64,000 bases of DNA from Dryas octopetala (GCA_963921425.1 OY992833.1:8721738-8785737); one strand, 5' to 3'. Shown: positions 22,391-35,600, counted from the first letter of the stretch. The notes: generated by a model not told the origin, from the letters alone. Numbers and translations: made by a program.

Positions 22391-24449
22391 TTGCCTTCCA
22401 AACGTGTAGGAGTTGTTTCCATGTTTTCATCCAACTCACTGGTCTCTGGTGCTCCCAAAGCAACCTCCAATGTATCTTCTGCAAGACTAGTTTCGCACAT
22501 TTCCTCAATCAATGGGTCCAAACTATAAATCCTTAAGCAATCATCCTCCTCCTTTGGATACTTCATTGCACCGAAAACATCAAACTCAACTGTTTCACCA
22601 AGTACAGACATTGTCAACTTCCCATTACTAACATCAATCTTGGTGTTCGCTGTGGCCATGAACGGTCTTCCCAATATGATCGATAGCTCATTCCCTCTAA
22701 TTGGGGTATCCTCCATTTCAAGAATGATAAAATCAGCGGGCATGATCAAATCTGCTACCCGAACCAGCACATCTTCAACCACACCTTTCGGAACCTTTAT
22801 TGAACGATCTGCCAATTGAAGAGTAACACTAGTAGGTTTAAGGTCTCCTATGCCCAACTGTGCGAAAACTGAATAAGGCATCAAATTAATACTTGCTCCC
22901 AAATCCAGCAATGCCTTCTCAAACTTGTGATCCCCAACCAAACATGGAATCGTAAAACTGCCAGGGTCTTTCAACTTTGGTGGCAGCTTCCTTTGCAAAA
23001 CCGCACTGACTTCTTCACTCAGACACACCTGCTCATGCTCTTTGAATTTCCTCTTGTGTGTGCATAATTCCTTCAAAAATTTAGCATACTTAGGAATCTG
23101 CTGAATAGCATCAAGCAAAGGAATGTTGATTTTCACTTTCTTAAACATCTCCAAAATTTCCTTGGCTTGCTCATCCTTACTCTGCTTCTTTTGACGTTGA
23201 GGGAAAGGCAACGGAGCTCTTGGAATAGAGGAAGTAATCTCGTACCCTTCTTGCTAGCACGCGTAGCAATGTGCTTTTCTTGCTTCTTTCTTTCCTCCTC
23301 TTCCTCATCCTTAACCTTAACTTTATCCCTCTTGTACTTTTCCACTTGTTCAGAATCTAGCATCTCAACTTTATTCTCATTACTTGGATTATCCTCTTGA
23401 GTAATGCCCACTTAGTTGTCAATCACTTTCCCACTTCTCAAAGTAGTGATTGCTTCGGCCTTATCCTGAATTGGTGCACCCTTTACCACTTTGTCCAAGG
23501 TCAAAGTCAATTGTTCCAATTGGACTTCCAAATTCGAGATAGCTTTAGCTGTGACATTCAACTGCTCCTCGGTCTTATTCATAAACGTCTTAGTATCATT
23601 AGACATCGAAGTTGTACTCTGAGCTAATGTAGCAATCATGTCCTCCAAATAAGTACTTCGCTGCTCAACAGGGGACTGTACACTCGGTCTAGCTTGAACT
23701 CTTTCAACCTCGAAACATGCCTCTCCTTGTGATGGCCTAGCTTCCTGATTTGCCATCAGAACCTGAATCATCTGCTTAAGCTCAGACATCTCAGCTTCCA
23801 TAGCTGATTTCTTTTCCACTCTTTTCCGTTTATTCCACTGCTGTGAACTCAATGCCAATGTGTCAAAGAGTGTCCATGCTTCCTCAAAAGTCTTCTTTTT
23901 CAGTGCTCCTCCACATGTCATGTCCACCATATTACGATCTTGATCCAACAAACCCTCATAAAAGTACTCAATCTGCATCCATGGGGCAAAATTATGGTGC
24001 GGACACGAAGTCAGAAGCTCTTGGTACCTTTCCCAACTCTCATGAAACACTTCGTCCTCTGATTGTGTAAACCCTAAGATCTGCTTCCTCATGATGGTAG
24101 TCTTACTAACTGGGTAGAACCTCAACAAAAACTTGGATGCCAATTCTTCCCATGTTCTAATAGATGCGACCTGCAAGGAAAACAACCAATGTTTAGCTTT
24201 ATCTTTAAGAGAGAATAACCTTAACTTTCTTTGATCATCGCTCAACCCCCTCAGCTTGCCAATCTCGCATATTGCATGAAATTCCTTGATATGCACGTAG
24301 GGATCCTCTCCTTCTAACCCATGAAATGATGGAAGAAGTTTGATTGTCCCACTTGAAAGTTCAAAATCTGCTTCCACTTGAGAGTAAACAATGCACGTAG
24401 GTTGAGCTAGAAGCGTTGGAGACGAATAATCACTCAAAGGTATTCTCAT
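22391..24449 (-). pseudogene. Broken gag and protease of autonomous Athila-like element D
   Basis: Reading from high to low coordinates: a gag domain of 345 codons (24449 down to 23412; retrotransposon Gag signature region with W-L-F-S-L, W-E-E-L and F-x-x-R-F-Y-P motifs), then a linker rich in D/E/K, then the protease with D-L-G-A-S and I-I-L-G-R-P-F. It closely matches the open frame of G (32623-36720). Three lesions break it: an AAC-TAA nonsense change where G has AAA (stop at 23412-23414), a 2-base insertion near 23241-23247, and truncation at 22391 where H1 is inserted. The reverse transcriptase, RNase H and integrase should continue left of the window. Not expected to give a working polyprotein. 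Confidence 0.88.
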
Positions 24450-24464
24450 TTGAGATGCATTCGG

Positions 24465-24662
24465 CTACAAGGTCTCCTCGACTTCCTCTTCTGATTTCTC
24501 CTCTTCGTATGATCCTTCAGATTCACTCCCTCTCGGCGACACAAGAGTCGACCTCATCCTTAATGGTGTCCAATTGAGTCTCGGCCTTCCCTTGTAGGCA
24601 CTCAACACCTTTTGGCCTTCTACGCATGAAAGAGGAGTGATCTTCGAATTTGATTCTTCCAT
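24465..24662 (-). CDS. 65-codon leader frame of element D gag, closed by TAG
   Basis: Begins with an ATG at 24660-24662, about 117 bases inside the primer site, and encodes a 65-residue acidic-tailed peptide (MEESNSKITPL at the start). It ends at a TAG (24465-24467) in the same frame as the gag that follows; the frame then reopens and gag resumes with no shift. The second autonomous copy J (61806-62003) has the same ATG, the same length and the same TAG. Either the stop was fixed in an ancestor, or the peptide is a real upstream frame or a readthrough leader. No known domain is recognised. Confidence 0.55.
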   Translation of the reverse strand: MEESNSKITPLSCVEGQKVLSAYKGRPRLNWTPLRMRSTLVSPRGSESEGSYEEEKSEEEVEETL

Positions 24663-24802
24663 TGTACCTTAGAAACAAGAGAAATCAGTGAGAACCAAAA
24701 AATAAAAACAAAAAATAAAACCTAACTAAAATGACTTAACTAGAGTTAATTAAACTAGCAATCAACACAAATAACAATTCCCCGGCAACGGCGCCAAAAA
24801 CT
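24663..24802 (-). other. Leader of element D between LTR and first ATG
   Basis: 140 bp of A-rich untranslated sequence holding the primer site at 24779-24796 (tRNA-Asp type, TGGCGCCGTTGCCGGGGA). Confidence 0.8.
24779..24796 (-). promoter_or_regulatory. Primer-binding site, tRNA-Asp type (element D)
   Basis: Perfect 18-base match to the tRNA-Asp-complementary sequence, six bases inside the LTR end. Confidence 0.9.
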
Positions 24803-25752
24803 TGTTGTATGTTTTCCTAGAGCAAATTAAATAACCTTTTCTGAGCTCTAGGTTAACTCGCAAGTGCACGAATCGCGGAGTAGCAAAGCTTACAAATACG
24901 AGGTCGATCCCACACGGAATTGTACTAGTGTTATGATCACTAACTTAATTAAACTCGATTAAATCAACTCTAACTCACACACGCAATTGGGGGGTTTTGA
25001 TTGGTTTTTGAGACTAGACAAACTAACAGATAAATGACAAAACTTTAAAATAACAACTGAATGAATTTGGATAAAACAATAATAAAGAAACACTAGGGGT
25101 CAGAATCCACCACTAGCATACCATTCACTCTACTATGGATATTAACAATCAATATATAAACATGTCAACAAAGTTCGTCTACTAAAAGGTTTGGCTAGTT
25201 ACTTTTAGCAATTACTCCCCTTACTGTGCATAAACTAAGAGCTTCTTGGGCCTTCCTTAGCCAGTTAACTTGCATGTTCCCTAGTGCTAAGCTAAGGCAG
25301 CTGTTACCCATGCAAGAGTCATTACGATCTGTGAGAGTGACAAACACATAGCGCATAGCTCCAAATTAATGTACCCTATGTCCTCTATGATCCCTTTTCT
25401 CATGAATATTATCTTAGGATATCCACTTGTTGCCTATTGAAACTATCATCCTTTCGAGCTTATTTAGTTTCACAACATATATCTAGATGCATGCAACCTA
25501 AGGTGATCAGTCAAAGATGCGAAACAAATAGATTCAATTTAAACAGAGATCCAAGATTTGTCAACATGTAAATAATTAAAAATCAATAATCCATAGTGAG
25601 AGTAAACAGCATCGCTAGAGCTTCATCCTAGCCCTAGCCCAATATTTAGTTACACATAATTAAAACCATAAATAAATAAAGCATAATTAAAACAATTAAA
25701 ATAAAAGAAAGGGAAGAAGAAATCAAGCCACGGATGACGAGGTGGAGGCAGC
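24803..25752 (-). repeat. Family D 5' LTR of element D, part 1
   Basis: Starts TGTTGTATGTTTTCC on the plus strand. It contains the GATCGACCTCG module (about 24896-24912) and the CCTTAGC/GCTAAGG block (about 25254-25290). It is interrupted after GCAGC (25748-25752) by a solo LTR and continues at 27966 and then 52424; joined length is about 2.5 kb. Confidence 0.85.
25748..25752. repeat. Target-site duplication of solo LTR, left (GCAGC)
   Basis: GCAGC also occurs at 27961-27965 directly after the solo LTR. Confidence 0.9.
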
Positions 25753-27960
25753 TGTTGAGTGCTCATTTTACACTACTTTATGATACTAACTCCCTAACCC
25801 AGAGTGCAAGAACTCGATATTTTGTGTGTTGTTAGTTTGTTTTTGTTCTTATAGGATAAAATGAGCAAAGAAGAGAAAAGGAGCAAAAAGAACCATTTTT
25901 AGACGTTTCCTAGTCAAACTAGGAAAACGAGTGAAATCCTGGTCAAACCAGGAAAAGTGCAGAAATCCTAGTCAAATGAGGATTCCTAGTCACACTAGGA
26001 AACATCAAGTCCAGAACCATCATTGCGGAGCCAGAAATGAGAAATCCTGATTGAAACAGGAAATCCTGGTTGAACTAGGAAACCTAACCCTACTAGGGAA
26101 AGGAGTCCTAATGACACTAGGAGACCCCAGGGGCAATATGGTCATGACGGGAAGTCGGAATGGATAAAGAATCCCTCATTTACAAGAAATCCTAGTTGCA
26201 CTAGGAAATGTTGGTCAAAGTCAACTCTACAAAGTCAAGGTTCCTGAAGCTTCTAGAAGGTGGTGGACATCCATGGACATAAATGGAGGGAAGAAATGAA
26301 TTCAAATTCAAATGGAGATGAGGGGCAAAAGGGGAAGTCAAAGTTAATGGTCAAGGGTCAACTATGAAAAGTCAACAAGTCAAATGGGCCATGGGCCTAT
26401 GCAAATGCCGAAATCTGAGGGGCCATGCATGCATGCATGCACGAGCCCAAAATGAAGCCCAATGCGCAAGCCTGAAGGTGGCAGCCATGAAGTGAAACCC
26501 TAGGGGGCTGGCGTGTGGCACTTAAGCCCAAAGCCAAAGCCTTGCCGCAAGCCCAAAGCTTTCCCTAACCCTAGCAGCAGCCGCATCTCTCTTTTCTTTG
26601 CCTCCCAAGGATTCCTCTCCCACTGATCCCTATAAATATATCTCTAAAAATCAGAAAAAGGGTTCTGAAGTTTGGTCTCTTCTCTTTTATTTTTTTTCGG
26701 AAACCCTAGTGAATGTTTCCTCTTTTTCCTAGCCGCAGCACCCTCTCTCTTGTTCTTCTTGTGCCGCAGCCACCATCTCCTTCTCTCTCTTTATTTTTCT
26801 TCTTTTCTTTTGTGGCCAAACCCTACCAGCCACCTTTGTTTGTGTGTCTTCTATTCTTGCGCTGAGTTGACAGAGGAGAAGGAAGCCAAGCCGCAGCCAC
26901 CAACATTAGCCACGCATCACCACCTTGCTGCCACCTTGCCGAGCACCTCAACCTCTTTGCCGTGGAGCCCAAGGCCGAGCAGCAGCCCATCACGCCGTCA
27001 CCTTGCAGCTGCACCTCCACTCCATCATTCGTGGCTTGATTTCTTCTTCCCTTTCTTTTATTTTAATTGTTTTAATTATGCTTTGTTTATTTATGGTTTT
27101 AATTATGTGTAGCTGAATATTGGGCTAGGGCTAGGATGAAGCCCTAGCATTGCTGTTCACTTTTACTATGGATTATTAATAATTTAATTGTTTATATGTT
27201 GACAAATCTTGGATCTCTGTTTAAATTGAATCTATTTGTTTTGCATCTTTGACTGATCACCTTAGGTTGCATGCATCTAGAATTATGTTGTGAAACTAAA
27301 CAAGCTCGAAAGGATGATAGTTTCAATAGGCAACAAGTGGGTATCCTAAGATAATATTCATGAGAAAAGAGATCATAGATGACATACAGTACATTAATTT
27401 GGAGCCATGCGCTATGTGTTTGTCACTCTCACAGATCGTAACGACTCTTGCATGGGTAATAGCTGCCTTAGCTTAGAACTAGGGAACATGCAAGTTAACT
27501 GGCTAAGGAAGGCCCAAGAAGCTCTTAGTTTATGCACAGTAAGGGGAGTAATTGCTAAAAGTGACTAGCCAAACCTTTTAGTAGACGAACTTTGTCAACA
27601 TGTTTACTTATTGATTGTTAATACCCATAGTAAAGTGAATGGTATGCTAGTGGTGGATTCTGACCCCTAGTGTTTCTTTAATATTATTTTATCCAAAATC
27701 TTTCAGTTTGTCATTTTAAAGTTTGTTATTTCTCTGTTTGTTTAGTTAGCCTTAAAAACCAATCAAAACCCCCCATTTGCGTGTGTGAGTTAGAGTTGAT
27801 TTAATCGAAGTTATTTAAGTTAGTGATCATAACACTAGTACAATTCCACGTGGGATCGACCTCGTATTTGTAAGCTTTGCTACTCCGCGATTCGTGCACT
27901 TGCGAGTTAACCTAGAGCTCAGAAAAGGTTATTTAATTTGCTCTAGGAAAACATACAACA
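25753..27960 (+). mobile_element. Solo LTR, family D, inserted in an LTR of its own family
   Basis: A 2208-bp LTR from TGTTGAGTGC to CATACAACA, flanked by the 5-bp duplication GCAGC (25748-25752 and 27961-27965), with no internal region or second LTR. It therefore derives from a complete element by LTR-LTR recombination. It has a palindrome array (about 25919-26212), W-box cores (about 26213-26385), a TATA-like box at 26631-26640 and the GTGGGATCGACCTCGT module at 27850-27865. Confidence 0.92.
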
Positions 27961-27965
27961 GCAGC
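27961..27965. repeat. Target-site duplication of solo LTR, right (GCAGC)
   Basis: Matches 25748-25752. Confidence 0.9.
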
Positions 27966-28429
27966 TCCACCCTTGGACGGTGTGGCTGCAAGGTGGCGTG
28001 ATGGCTGCTGCTCGGCTTGGGCTCCACAGCAAGGCTGCTGGGGTGCTCGGCAAAGTGGTGGCAGCAAGAAGGTGGCGCGGCTAGGTGGTGGTGGCTGCGG
28101 CGTGACTTCCTCCTCCTTCTTCAGTTCAGCTCAAAAATAAAAGAACACAATAAACATGGTGGGGGCTGCGGCAAGAGAAAAGAAAAAGATGGTGGCTGCT
28201 AGGGTTTGCTTCAGAGAAATAAAAGAAAAAGAGCGAGAGAAGAGAAGGGTGTGCGGCCAGAAAGAAGGAGGCTAGCTAGGGTTTCTCAAAATTCAAGAGG
28301 AGAGAACCCCCTCCTTGAGTTATAAAGATGTATTTATAGAGGAGAGTGGGGCTGAGATTTCTCTTTCTCTTCAATGTGGGATAAGTGCATTCCTTGCACA
28401 CCAAGGCTTATAATTTTCGGCCAAGCATG
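27966..28429 (-). repeat. Family D 5' LTR of element D, part 2
   Basis: Resumes the interrupted LTR. It holds the TATA-like box (about 28330-28341) and stops at GCATG (28425-28429), where element E is inserted. Confidence 0.85.
28425..28429. repeat. Target-site duplication of element E, left (GCATG)
   Basis: GCATG here and at 52419-52423. Removing 28430-52423 rejoins a sequence matching the uninterrupted family C LTR near 15113-15130. Confidence 0.92.
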
Positions 28430-30800
28430 TGTTGATGTGTTTTCTTAGAACAAAATAAACAATTATCTCATTCTAAGTTTACTCGCAAGTGCACGAATCG
28501 CATTAGTAGCAAAGCGTACAAGCACGAGGTCGATCCCACAGGGAATGGTTAATATACAATAAATCAATGCAATTAATCACTAGATTAACTAAATGGGGGG
28601 TTTTGGAAGATGGAAACACACGCACACATCACCACACGCACACACCCTTTATTCTATCTTGCAATGTTAAGTTTTCGGTTTCAAATCAGATAAGCATGCA
28701 ATAACCATCCAAGGCTAATGACAGTTAATTTGAACACAACATATTAAAGTTTGACAGCTAAAAAGGTTTGGCTAGTTACTTTCTCGCCATTGTTCTCCTA
28801 ATGCATAAACTAAGAGCTTCTTGGGCCTTCCTTAGCCAGTTAACCTACATGTTCCCTAGTTCAAGCTAAGGCAGCTGTTACCCATGCAGGAGTCATTAAG
28901 TTTTATGAGAACGTCAAACATGCACAACATATAAGCTTTGACTATTTCCTTATAGAGGTCGCCCAACCCCACTACCAAGAATAATCCCTTATTCCCTTGT
29001 TACTTGTGGTTTAGTGTCTTTGACTATTTCACAGCAAAACCTAACAGATAAACTAGATGCAATTACCCTAAGGTGGCCAGTCAAAGGATGCAAACAACTA
29101 GTGACGGGGGTTCTAATAGATAGTGGAAATTTAATATGCGCAAACATAAAACTAACAGACCAAGAGACGGATAAACGATTTGTTAGAACATGCAAATCCA
29201 TTAATCGACCTACAACTAACATGCAAGATAGAATAACTAACCTACATAATTAAATTAAATAAAACAAAACAGAAACTAATAAATAAACAAAGTCCCAATT
29301 CATGCTTGCTAAAGAAAATCAGAAACACAAAGTAAACAAACTTAAAAACATAAACTAAACAACTAATTTAAAGTGCATAAATTAAATGAAATCAGAACCA
29401 TGCACTAAAAGAAATTCAGAATCATAAAATAAATTCAGAAATCAATATCCAATAATAAACTAGAGAACTAGAACAAAAAGTGAAGGAAAACAGCAAAAGG
29501 AGCTGCGGCAAGACAAGGGAGAGACACCTGCACAAGCAATTGGCTTACGGCTATGGTGAGCTAGGGCTTGCGGCTTAGGGTTGCTTCTCCTTGCAGCCAC
29601 GCCACTCTTCTCTCTCTCTCACCTTTCGGCTAATCCTCACAAAAATAAAAGCTGAAACTAAAAACCTAGAACAGAAAAATAAAACTAGGAGAAGAGAGAA
29701 TTTTCGGCTGGAGTGTGTAGGTGCAAAAAGTGATGCTAGGGTTCTGAATGGAGGGGGTTTATATAGAGGAGCATTCCTTGAGGGGCAAGGAGGAGAAAAC
29801 TTGCGGCTGCTAGGTTTCCTTCCCCTTGTTCCTTGCGGCATCAGCTAGGGTTAGCTGCATCAGGGCCTTGCGGCATGGGCTGCTCCCTTTGGGCTTAAGT
29901 GGCTCACGCCTAGCCTAGCTAGGGTTCCTTCCTTACGCATGGGCTGGTAGTCTTGGGCTTTGGGCTTGCATGTTGGGCTTCCATGTTGGGCTTCAGTTGC
30001 TTGCACAAGATGGGCTAGGGTTTCACTCCATGGGCTTCCATCTTGGGCTTGTCACCTTGGGCTTGCGCATGGCCCCTTGGCTGCTAGGGTTTGCATGGCA
30101 TGCATGCGCATGCATGGGCTGCCATCTTCCTCCTTGCGCATGGCCTTTGGGCTGCTAGGGTTTGGGCCCATGCATGTGCATGCATGGCCCATCTTGGTTC
30201 GGCATCCCTAGGGCCCATGGGCCCTCCACTTTTGACTTCCCATTTTGCCCCTCATTTCCATTTGAATTCAAATTCATTTCTTCCCTCCATTCATTTCCAT
30301 AGATGTCCACCACCTTCTGGAAGCTTCTGGAACCTTGAAAAACATTTCCTGGTACAACTAGGATTCCTTGAAAATGAGAGATTCCTTATCCATTTCGACT
30401 TCTCGTAATGACCATATTGCCCCTGGGGTCTCCTAGTGTCACTAGGACTCCTTTCCCTAGTTGGGTTAGGTTTCCTAGTTCAACCAGGATTTCCTATTCC
30501 AATCGGGATTTCTCATTTCTGGCTCCGCAATGATGGTTCTGAACTTGATGTTTCCTAGTGTGACTAGGAATCCTCATTCGACTAGGATTTCGGCCTCTTT
30601 CCTGGTTTGACCAGGATTTCTCTTGTTTTCCTAGTTTGACTAGGAAATGTCTAAAAATGGTCCTTTTGGCTCTTTTTCTCTTCTTTGCTCATTTTATCCT
30701 GTAAAATCAAAAACAAACTAACAACACACAAAATATCGAGTTCTTGCACTCTGGGTTAGGGAGTTAGTATCATAAAGTAGTGTAAAATGAGCACTCAACA
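28430..30800 (-). repeat. Chimeric 3' LTR of element E
   Basis: 2371 bp, TGTTGATGTG to CTCAACA on the plus strand. Most of it matches the 5' LTR of E (50047-52418), but the last 285 bp or so (from about 30490-30520 to 30800) match family D instead: it reads GAGCACTCAACA at the end where E's 5' LTR reads CACACTCATCA. The switch point lies within the palindrome array. A TATA-like box lies at 29758-29768. Confidence 0.82.
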
Positions 30801-32618
30801 CTTGCGTCCTTTCCTCTTCCTCTTTTTGCCATTACTACTCTCGGCACTCCCTAGGAACGAACTGAACAAGCTCTCCATCTCTGACTTCTCCTCTCCATAA
30901 AAAGTGATCTCCTCGTTTTCTGGCATCTCGGAAGTGAGCAAATACACCTCTTGCTTGGTATAGTGCCGAATCTTCATGGTACTCTCCAATGCTTTGTACT
31001 CCATGTTAGAGGTGCACAAAAATGGTCTCCCAAGAATAATCGAAACGTCGCCCGGAAGTCTCGGCACATCTAGCACTATGAAATCAGAGGGAATTAGTAA
31101 TTTACGACATTTAACCAAAACATCCACAAGCATACCATGGGCTTTCTGGACTGAAGAGTTGGCGAAGCGGATGTCCAAATCAAACGGTTGCAAATCAGCC
31201 TCCTCAAATCCAAGCCTCTCGAACACAACCAGCGGCATGACATTGATAGCTGAGCCATTGTCAACTAAGGCATTGGCGATCTCATACTCCCCTATGCTGC
31301 ATGGTATGACTAACGAGCCCGGATCCTTCTTCTTGCTTGGAAAAGATGCAAAGAGATAACCACAAATCTCCCTAGGAACGTTGTGACTATGCCCTTGCTC
31401 CTCAACCTTCTTCTCAATAGACTTCAACTCCCTCATGGTTGCTGGAAATTTGGTGATGTCAATGTCCGGAATGAGGGGAATCACACGTGTATCAGCTTTC
31501 TCCTCTATCATTTCTGGATCCTCCTCTTCCTCACTATCCATGATCTCAATCACCTCCTTAGTCTCGACCACTCTAACTCTCTTTCTTGGAGTAGTCCTCA
31601 AAATAGCATTTACATGCTCCTCATTCTTCGGGTTGACAATGGGCTGGCTTGGCAATTTCCCCTTCTCTCTCTGACCCAAAGTAGTGGCAATCTGACCCAT
31701 TTGACTCTCCAAGTGTGCAATAGCCTTCGAATTGGCTTGCATCTGCTGCTCGGTTCGGTTCATGAAGGCATTGGTGCTTTGAGCAAGGGAAGTGGTGCTT
31801 TGAGCAATATGAGCAATCTTGTCCTCCAAACTAGACCTCTCGGCATTAGGGTGCACATACGGCTTGTTGGTGCTCCCACTAGCTTGCTGTCCATTGTTGT
31901 TGCTCCACCTGAAATTCGGGTTGTTCTTCCATCCAGGGTTGTAAGTGTTGGAATATGGGTCATACGGCACCCTAGGATAGCTCCCAACCTGGTTCACTTG
32001 TTCCACGTCACCCCCTTGTCCTTGCATACCCATCATCTTCTCTTGAGCCAAAGATAACTTCTGCACCATAGTCTTGATTTCCAAAATCTGTCCCTCCATG
32101 GTGTTCGACACATCAGCTACCTCATACAACCCTCTCTTTGGTCCTCCTCTTGCACGATTGGAATCCCATTGTTGAGAACTCAAAGAAAGCGACTCAAAAA
32201 ATTCTGTAGCCTCATCCTCCGTTTTTGACATGAATGCACCACCACATGCCGAATCCACCTTGGCTTGGTCTCTCTCCAATAATCCCTGATAAAAACAACA
32301 AATCACATACAAAGGAGATAAGTTATGGTGTGGGCAGCTAGTAAGTAACTCATTGAATCTGTCCCAAATCTCATGGAATGGCTCGTCCGCTTTCTGCACA
32401 AATCCAAGGATCTCCTTCCGAATCGAATTAGTCTTGGAAATGGAATAGAACTTGTTCAAAAACTTGCTCGAAAGATCATCCCATGTCGAAATGGAACCAC
32501 TGGGCAGCGAATACAACCACCTCTTTGCCTTGTCCTTAAGCGCAAAAGGGAAACTCCTCAAACGGTACTGATCGGCATTCAGGCCCCTCAATTGTGCGGC
32601 TTCACAAACCCCGGAAAA
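30795..32618 (-). pseudogene. Gag-protease gene of element E, C-terminal part
   Basis: About 605 codons continuing the gag front at 49549-49862. From the N-terminal side: Gag core (F-A-L-K-D-K-A-K-R-W-L region), a Q-rich linker, acidic stretch, then a retropepsin-like domain with D-N-G-S and I-I-L-G-R-P-F, and a basic KRKRKGRK tail. The frame is open throughout, but the gene is split by the 16.9-kb composite at 32618/32619. The original stop is gone: the LTR begins right after the last AAG codon, so TGT TGA of the LTR adds one Cys and stops translation. Product if intact would be a structural particle protein plus a protease-like domain. Confidence 0.83.
32614..32618. repeat. GAAAA flank, left of composite G-F
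   Basis: GAAAA lies at the broken end of E gag here and again at 49549-49553. It behaves like a 5-bp target duplication, but the left end of the composite is not an LTR terminus. Confidence 0.6.
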
Positions 32619-35600
32619 TAAAGTGACTTTAACCTTGGACAAAGTGGTAAAGGGTGCACCAATTCAGGATAGGGCAGAAGCGATCACTACTTTGAGAAGT
32701 GGGAAAGTGATTGACAACAAAGTGGGCACTACTCAAGAGGAAAATCCGGGTACTGAGGATGAGGTTGAGATATTAGAGCCTGAACAAGTGGAAAAGTACA
32801 AGAGGGATAAAGTTAAGGTTAAGGATGAGGAAGAGGAGGAAAGAAAGAAACAAGAAAAGCACATTGCTACGCGTGCTAGCAAGAAGGCCGAGATCACTTC
32901 TTCTATTCCAAGAGCTCCATTACCTTTCCCTCAACGTCAATGGAAGCAGAATAAGGATGAGCAAGCCAAGGAAATTTTGGAGATGTTTAAGAAAGTGGAA
33001 ATCAACATTCCTTTGCTTGATGCCATTCAGCAGATTCCTAAGTATGCCAAGTTTTTGAAGGAATTGTGCACACACAAGAGGAAATTCAAAGAACATGAAC
33101 AGGTGTGTCTAAGTGAAGAAGTCAGTGCTGTTTTGCAAAGAAAGTTGCCGCCCAAGTTGAAGGACCCTGGCAGTTTTACGATTCCATGTTTGGTTGGGGA
33201 TCATAAGTTTGAGAAGGCATTGCTGGATTTGGGAGCAAGTATTAATTTGATGCCGTATTCAGTTTTCGCACAGTTGGGCATAGGAGATCTTAAACCTACT
33301 AGTGTTACTCTTCAATTGGCAGATCGTTCAGTTAAGGTTCCAAAAGGTGTGGTTGAAGATGTGCTGGTCCGGGTTGCAGATTTGATCATGCCCGCTGATT
33401 TTATCATTCTTGAAATGGAGGATACCCCAATTAGAGGGAATGAGCTACCGATCATATTGGGAAGACCGTTCATGGCCACAGCGAACACCAAGATTGATGT
33501 GAGTAATGGGAAGTTGACAATGTCTGTACTTGGTGAAACAATTGAATTTGATGTTTTTGGTGCAATGAGGTATCCAAAGGAGGAGGATGATTGCCTAAGG
33601 ATTGATAGTTTGGACCCATTGGTTGAGGAAGTGGGCGAAACTAATCTTGCAGAAGATACATTGGAGGTTGCTTTGGGAGCACTCGAGTCTAGTGAGTTGG
33701 AAGAAAACGTGGAAACAACTCCTACACGTGTGGAGAGCAACCGACCTCTCAGGAATAAGTGGTTTAACCAGTTTGAAATGCTAGTACCCACTAATCAGAA
33801 GACACTTCCATCTATTGAGCAAGCACCTAAGTTGGAGCTGAAACCGTTACCAGAGCATTTGAAATATGCATTTTTGGGAGAAAATGAGACTTTGCCTGTG
33901 ATTATTGCAGCTAATTTGAGTGCAGGCGAGGAAGAAAGACTCTTGAGAATTCTGAAGGAAAATCGGTTAGCATTGGGATGGACCATAGCCGATATCAAGG
34001 GAATCTCACCCACAGTGTGTATGCATAGAATTTTACTTGAGGAGAAATCTAGGCCTACTCGTGATGCCCAAAGAAGACTGAATCCAACTCTGAAGGAAGT
34101 TGTGCGTAATGAGGTAATCAAATTGTTGGATGTTGGTATTATTTATCCTATCAGTGATTCGAAGTGGGTTAGTCCTGTTCAAGTAGTGCCAAAGAAAAGT
34201 GGTATTACTGTGGTGAAGAATGAGCATAATGAGTTGGTTCCCCAAAGGACACAAACCGGTTGGCGTGTCTGTATTGATTATCGAAAGCTTAACACCGCAA
34301 CAAGGAAGGATCATTTCTCTTTGCCATTTATCGACCAGATGTTGGAAAGGTTGGCCGGCCATAGTCACTATTGCTTTTTGGATGGGTATAGTGGGTACAA
34401 TCAGATTGCTATTGCACCCGAGGATCAAGAGAAGACCACGTTCACATGTCCATTTGGTACATTTGCTTATAGGAGGATGCCATTCGGATTGTGCAATGCG
34501 CCCGCAACATTTCAGAGATGCATGATGTCTATTTTCTTGGATATGGCGGAACGAATCATTGAGGTATTTATGGATGATTTTTCTGTTTTTGGTTCGTCTT
34601 TTGATGCATGTCTGGATAATTTGTCTTTAGTTCTGAAAAGATGTCAAGAAGCCAATCTAGTGCTTAATTGGGAGAAATGTCACTTCATGGTTCAACAAGG
34701 GATAGTATTGGGTCATGTGATTTCAAAAGAGGGCATACAAGTTGATAAGGCCAAGATTGATGTGATACAGAGATTGCCGCCTCCATCGAGCGTTAAGGAA
34801 GTAAGAAGTTTCCTAGGCCATGCTGGGTTTTATAGGAGATTCATCAAGGATTTTTCCAAGATTTCCAGGCCTTTGTGCACCTTATTGCAAAAAGAGGTGA
34901 ATTTCGAGTTTAATGAGGATTGTTTGGTTGCATTTAACAAGTTGAAGAAGCTACTCACTTCTGCTCCAATCATTATGCCACCCGATTGGAACTTGCCGTT
35001 TGAGCTCATGTGTGATGCGAGTGACTATGCTGTTGGAGCAGTTTTGGGTCAGAGAGTCGATAAGCTGCCACATGTGATTTATTATGCAAGCAGGACTCTG
35101 AATGATGCACAGTTGAACTATTCTACTACAGAGAAGGAGTTGCTTGCTGTGATCTTTGCCTTGGAGAAATTTATAAGTTATTTGATTGGGTCTAAGATCA
35201 TCATCTACACGGATCATGCCGCTCTCAAGTATCTGCTGAATAAGAAAGACGCCAAGCCGAGGTTGATTAGATGGACTCTGTTGCTACAGGAATTTGATAT
35301 TGAGATCAAGGATAAGAAAGGGTGTGAGAATGTGGTAGCAGACCATTTGAGTAGACTCGTCAATGAGGAACAATCTGAAGAGGACACACTACCGTTACGA
35401 GAGTCATTCCCGGACGAGCAGCTTTTCGCCATTTTGACTACTCCATGGTATGCTGACATAGCTAATTATTTAGCAAGTGGAGTGTTGCCCAATGATCTGA
35501 CACACTACCAAAGGAAGAAGTTTTTGCATGATGTCAGACAGTATGTGTGGGATGATCCTTATTTGTTCAAATATGGGTCAGATCAGTTGATAAGACGATG

